Part shown: one piece after another, positions 6,469-8,104 of the stretch
Layout: each line of letters begins with the position of its first letter
Position numbering within the stretch: position 1 is the stretch's first letter
From: SHZL01 sp031362985
Lineage (GTDB): Bacteria > Pseudomonadota > Gammaproteobacteria > Xanthomonadales > SZUA-36
Direction: 5' to 3'
Assembly (NCBI GenBank): GCA_031362985.1
Contig: JANLTO010000049.1
Location: forward strand, 1-8,104
DNA: 8,104 nt
Position numbers and translations under genes: made by a program
Notes under the pieces: model-generated
The model's input: only the letters and a program-made list of their open reading frames with translations
Told to the model about the DNA's origin: nothing
The model's database searches: none

Positions 6469-6484
6469 GGAGGCCGGGATGACG
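6469..6484. repeat. 16-bp direct copy of the palindrome's right arm
   Basis: GGAGGCCGGGATGACG at 6469-6484 repeats 6447-6462 exactly, at a 22-base period, separated by AAGAAA. It ends 8 bases before the stop codon of the minus-strand hydrolase gene, so the repeat block reaches almost into the coding sequence. Confidence 0.85.
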
Positions 6485-6492
6485 TTAGTCCA

Positions 6493-8104
6493 TTAGTTGA
6501 AATCCCGAGGAATCGCTTCTTCCCAGTGCTTCTCCCGGATGATCTGCCCATCCTGTTCCAGCCTGCGCGTATAGCGATAGTAGAAAAAACCGGCATCACT
6601 GGTGAAGTCGAACTGCCCGGTCCACTTCAGAACCCGGCCATCGAGCACGACCTCGTTGCTGTATTCGCTGTTCACCCCCGCGTGGTCGGGCTCGACCACG
6701 TTGACAAAATGTTCCAGGTAGTCGCTGTAGTGCTCCTGTCCCCAGGGGTAGGCGGTGGTTCCGCTGTTGGTTGCAATCAGCCGAGTCGTGTCGGCGCGGA
6801 AATCGTGCGTTACCCTGGATATTTCCGCATAGCCGGACTCGGTTTCTGCGGTGGATTCCCCAAAACCCGGAGGACCGGGGTCCGCGGTCGTGGCCTGGGT
6901 AAATTGCGGTGGTGGCAGTGTGGCCGGCGGCAACAGCGGCAGGACCAACCGGCTGGGCCTGCTCCTGTCCCCTTCGCCACCGATTTCCAGCCTGGTGGTC
7001 ATGGCCGAAGGCGTAGGCCAGAACATCGGCCACATGCTGTTGTTCACCGCGAGGCGGATGCGGTGTCCTGCAGGAAAAACCCAGGAAGTAAAATGCATCT
7101 CGATATCCAGGTCAACGCTTTCGCCGGGCACCAGGGCCTCTGGATGTTCCGCCGAATTTCGATGTGCGCCATTCAAGGCCGCGCCGGTGATCAGCGTGAC
7201 CCTGCCGTCGGGCGCTACGTCGGACAGCCGGGCCATCCAATGCGCCAGCGGTGCATCGGCCGAGGCGCGCAAGCTGACCTCGGGGAAACCCAGGATGGTG
7301 ACGGCTTGCTGCAAGGGCGGCGTTTCATACACCAGGCTAAAGGCATCAACCGCGCGCTGGTCCTCCTGCAAATCACCCCACCACATGACCGAGCCTGCGG
7401 CTTCGATGCCGACATCGGGTTTGTACAGCAACTGGTGTGATGCCGCCTGCGGCATGGTGCTTGCCAGGCCGTGATCGGCCTGCAGGTAGAGCACTTCGTT
7501 CCTCGTGGACTGCAATGGCCAACCGGCTTCATTGCGCCACTCGCCCGGAATCACATCAACTTTCAGGCCCGGAGGATGCCAGTCGCGGATGAACACTGTG
7601 AAGGCCGGCTCCTGCATGATGCCGTTATCGACGCCCTTGAGCCAATGATCGAACCAGCGCACGGCTTCTGCGCGCCACTCAAAGCCTGCCCCGGGAAACG
7701 GCTCGTTGGGCCAGGTATGCGACCAGGGTCCCAACAGTGCTTTTACCGGTGCGTCGAGGTGCTGCAGCATGCGCGGGATGCTGTCGCGGTAGCCGTCATA
7801 CCAGCCCCCCACCACGTAGGTGGGAATGCGGATGGACTCATAGCGCCCGATCAGGGAAGCGCGATCCCAGAACGGACCATCCCGCTGCTGGCGTTTGTAG
7901 ACCAGGAACCAGGGCTCCGTATCAAAGCGATTGGCAAAGTAAGCCTCATCAATCAGGTAGGCCGGCGCACCGGGTATGGCATTCTCGATGTCCTGGCGCA
8001 TTTCGTAGGAATCGGCATGCATGATGCCGTCGGTGAAATGCACATCGTCTTCATAAATATCGTCCGTGGCATCCACCGCGATGATGGCTTTGAGCGCCGG
8101 CGGG
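6493..8104 (-). CDS. CocE/NonD-family (X-Pro dipeptidyl-peptidase S15-like) hydrolase, N-terminus outside window
   Basis: The frame is open to the right edge and yields 536 residues ending at the TAA at 6493-6495. The visible part starts in PPALKAIIAVDATDD, the stretch that in this family follows the nucleophile elbow, so the catalytic Ser and roughly the first 130 or more residues lie beyond the window. The catalytic Asp is in GGWYDGYRDS (codon 7795-7797) and the His is in GPWSHTWPNE (codon 7717-7719), both in their normal contexts. A helical cap with the WFDHWLKG signature follows the His. The beta-rich C-terminal domain (PF08530 type) spans roughly 7400-6920, with LGFPEVSLRASADAPLAHWMARL and FPAGHRIRLAVNNSMWP. 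The extra C-terminal segment to DFN is beta-rich. Members cleave acyl or X-Pro bonds (cocaine esterase, glutaryl-acylase, S15 peptidases); the substrate here is unknown. A GTG at 8076 is internal, not the start. The gene converges on the receptor gene. Confidence 0.92.
   Translation of the reverse strand, partial: PPALKAIIAVDATDDIYEDDVHFTDGIMHADSYEMRQDIENAIPGAPAYLIDEAYFANRFDTEPWFLVYKRQQRDGPFWDRASLIGRYESIRIPTYVVGGWYDGYRDSIPRMLQHLDAPVKALLGPWSHTWPNEPFPGAGFEWRAEAVRWFDHWLKGVDNGIMQEPAFTVFIRDWHPPGLKVDVIPGEWRNEAGWPLQSTRNEVLYLQADHGLASTMPQAASHQLLYKPDVGIEAAGSVMWWGDLQEDQRAVDAFSLVYETPPLQQAVTILGFPEVSLRASADAPLAHWMARLSDVAPDGRVTLITGAALNGAHRNSAEHPEALVPGESVDLDIEMHFTSWVFPAGHRIRLAVNNSMWPMFWPTPSAMTTRLEIGGEGDRSRPSRLVLPLLPPATLPPPQFTQATTADPGPPGFGESTAETESGYAEISRVTHDFRADTTRLIATNSGTTAYPWGQEHYSDYLEHFVNVVEPDHAGVNSEYSNEVVLDGRVLKWTGQFDFTSDAGFFYYRYTRRLEQDGQIIREKHWEEAIPRDFN

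Noticed and set aside
6433..7440. 335-codon plus-strand frame opposite the hydrolase
   Set aside because: It starts inside the repeat block, its product is Gly/Arg-rich without family resemblance, and the opposite strand encodes a well-conserved hydrolase.
8074..8076. GTG as the hydrolase start codon
   Set aside because: The frame stays open upstream to the window edge and reads PPALKAIIA, which is conserved family sequence; the catalytic Ser must lie further upstream.

Overview
The window looks like chromosomal DNA of a Gram-negative bacterium, most likely a gammaproteobacterium. It encodes an outer-membrane TonB-dependent receptor, an OmpA-type peptidoglycan-binding domain and a DUF1223-type exported protein, and it carries palindromic intergenic repeats. 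The taxonomic placement is inference from gene content and style only. Two genes run off the edges: a probable IS1595-type transposase at the left and a CocE/NonD-family hydrolase at the right.

Left part (1-1127): the last 36 codons of the probable transposase are followed by about 270 bases without a gene, which include an AT-rich hairpin. Next comes a DUF1223-family gene (381-1127). It is complete from signal peptide to C-terminus except for one in-frame TAA at 501-503, at the position where the family has the Phe of its VELFTS motif. I call it a pseudogene with a single lesion, or a sequence error to be excluded.

Middle (1156-3021, minus strand): a two-gene unit. It holds a CNNM/CBS/CorC_HlyC membrane protein (447 aa) and, 18 bases downstream, a 167-aa protein with one N-terminal membrane helix and no assigned function. 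The unit converges on the DUF1223 remnant and diverges from the receptor gene.

Centre-right (3181-6246, plus strand): a plausible sigma70-like promoter, then a 977-aa receptor. It has the usual signal peptide, TonB box, plug and 22-strand-type barrel. After the normal barrel-closing strand the reading frame continues into a proline run, a thrombospondin-type-3-like Asp-rich hinge with two cysteines, and a full OmpA-like peptidoglycan-binding domain. This fusion is the most interesting protein in the window. A strong intrinsic terminator follows.

Right part (6254-8104): a dense block of palindromic and tandem repeats (6254-6484) lies between the receptor terminator and the convergent hydrolase gene. 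It includes four exact-length 19-bp units that alternate in one base, and two inverted copies of one hairpin that differ by a compensated base pair. The hydrolase (6493 to the window edge, minus strand) keeps its catalytic Asp and His and its C-terminal beta-rich domain; its nucleophile Ser should lie outside the window.

Functionally, the receptor would import an unknown ligand and could also tether the outer membrane to the cell wall. The CNNM protein is a probable inner-membrane ion-homeostasis factor. Nothing in the sequence ties the receptor and the hydrolase into one pathway.
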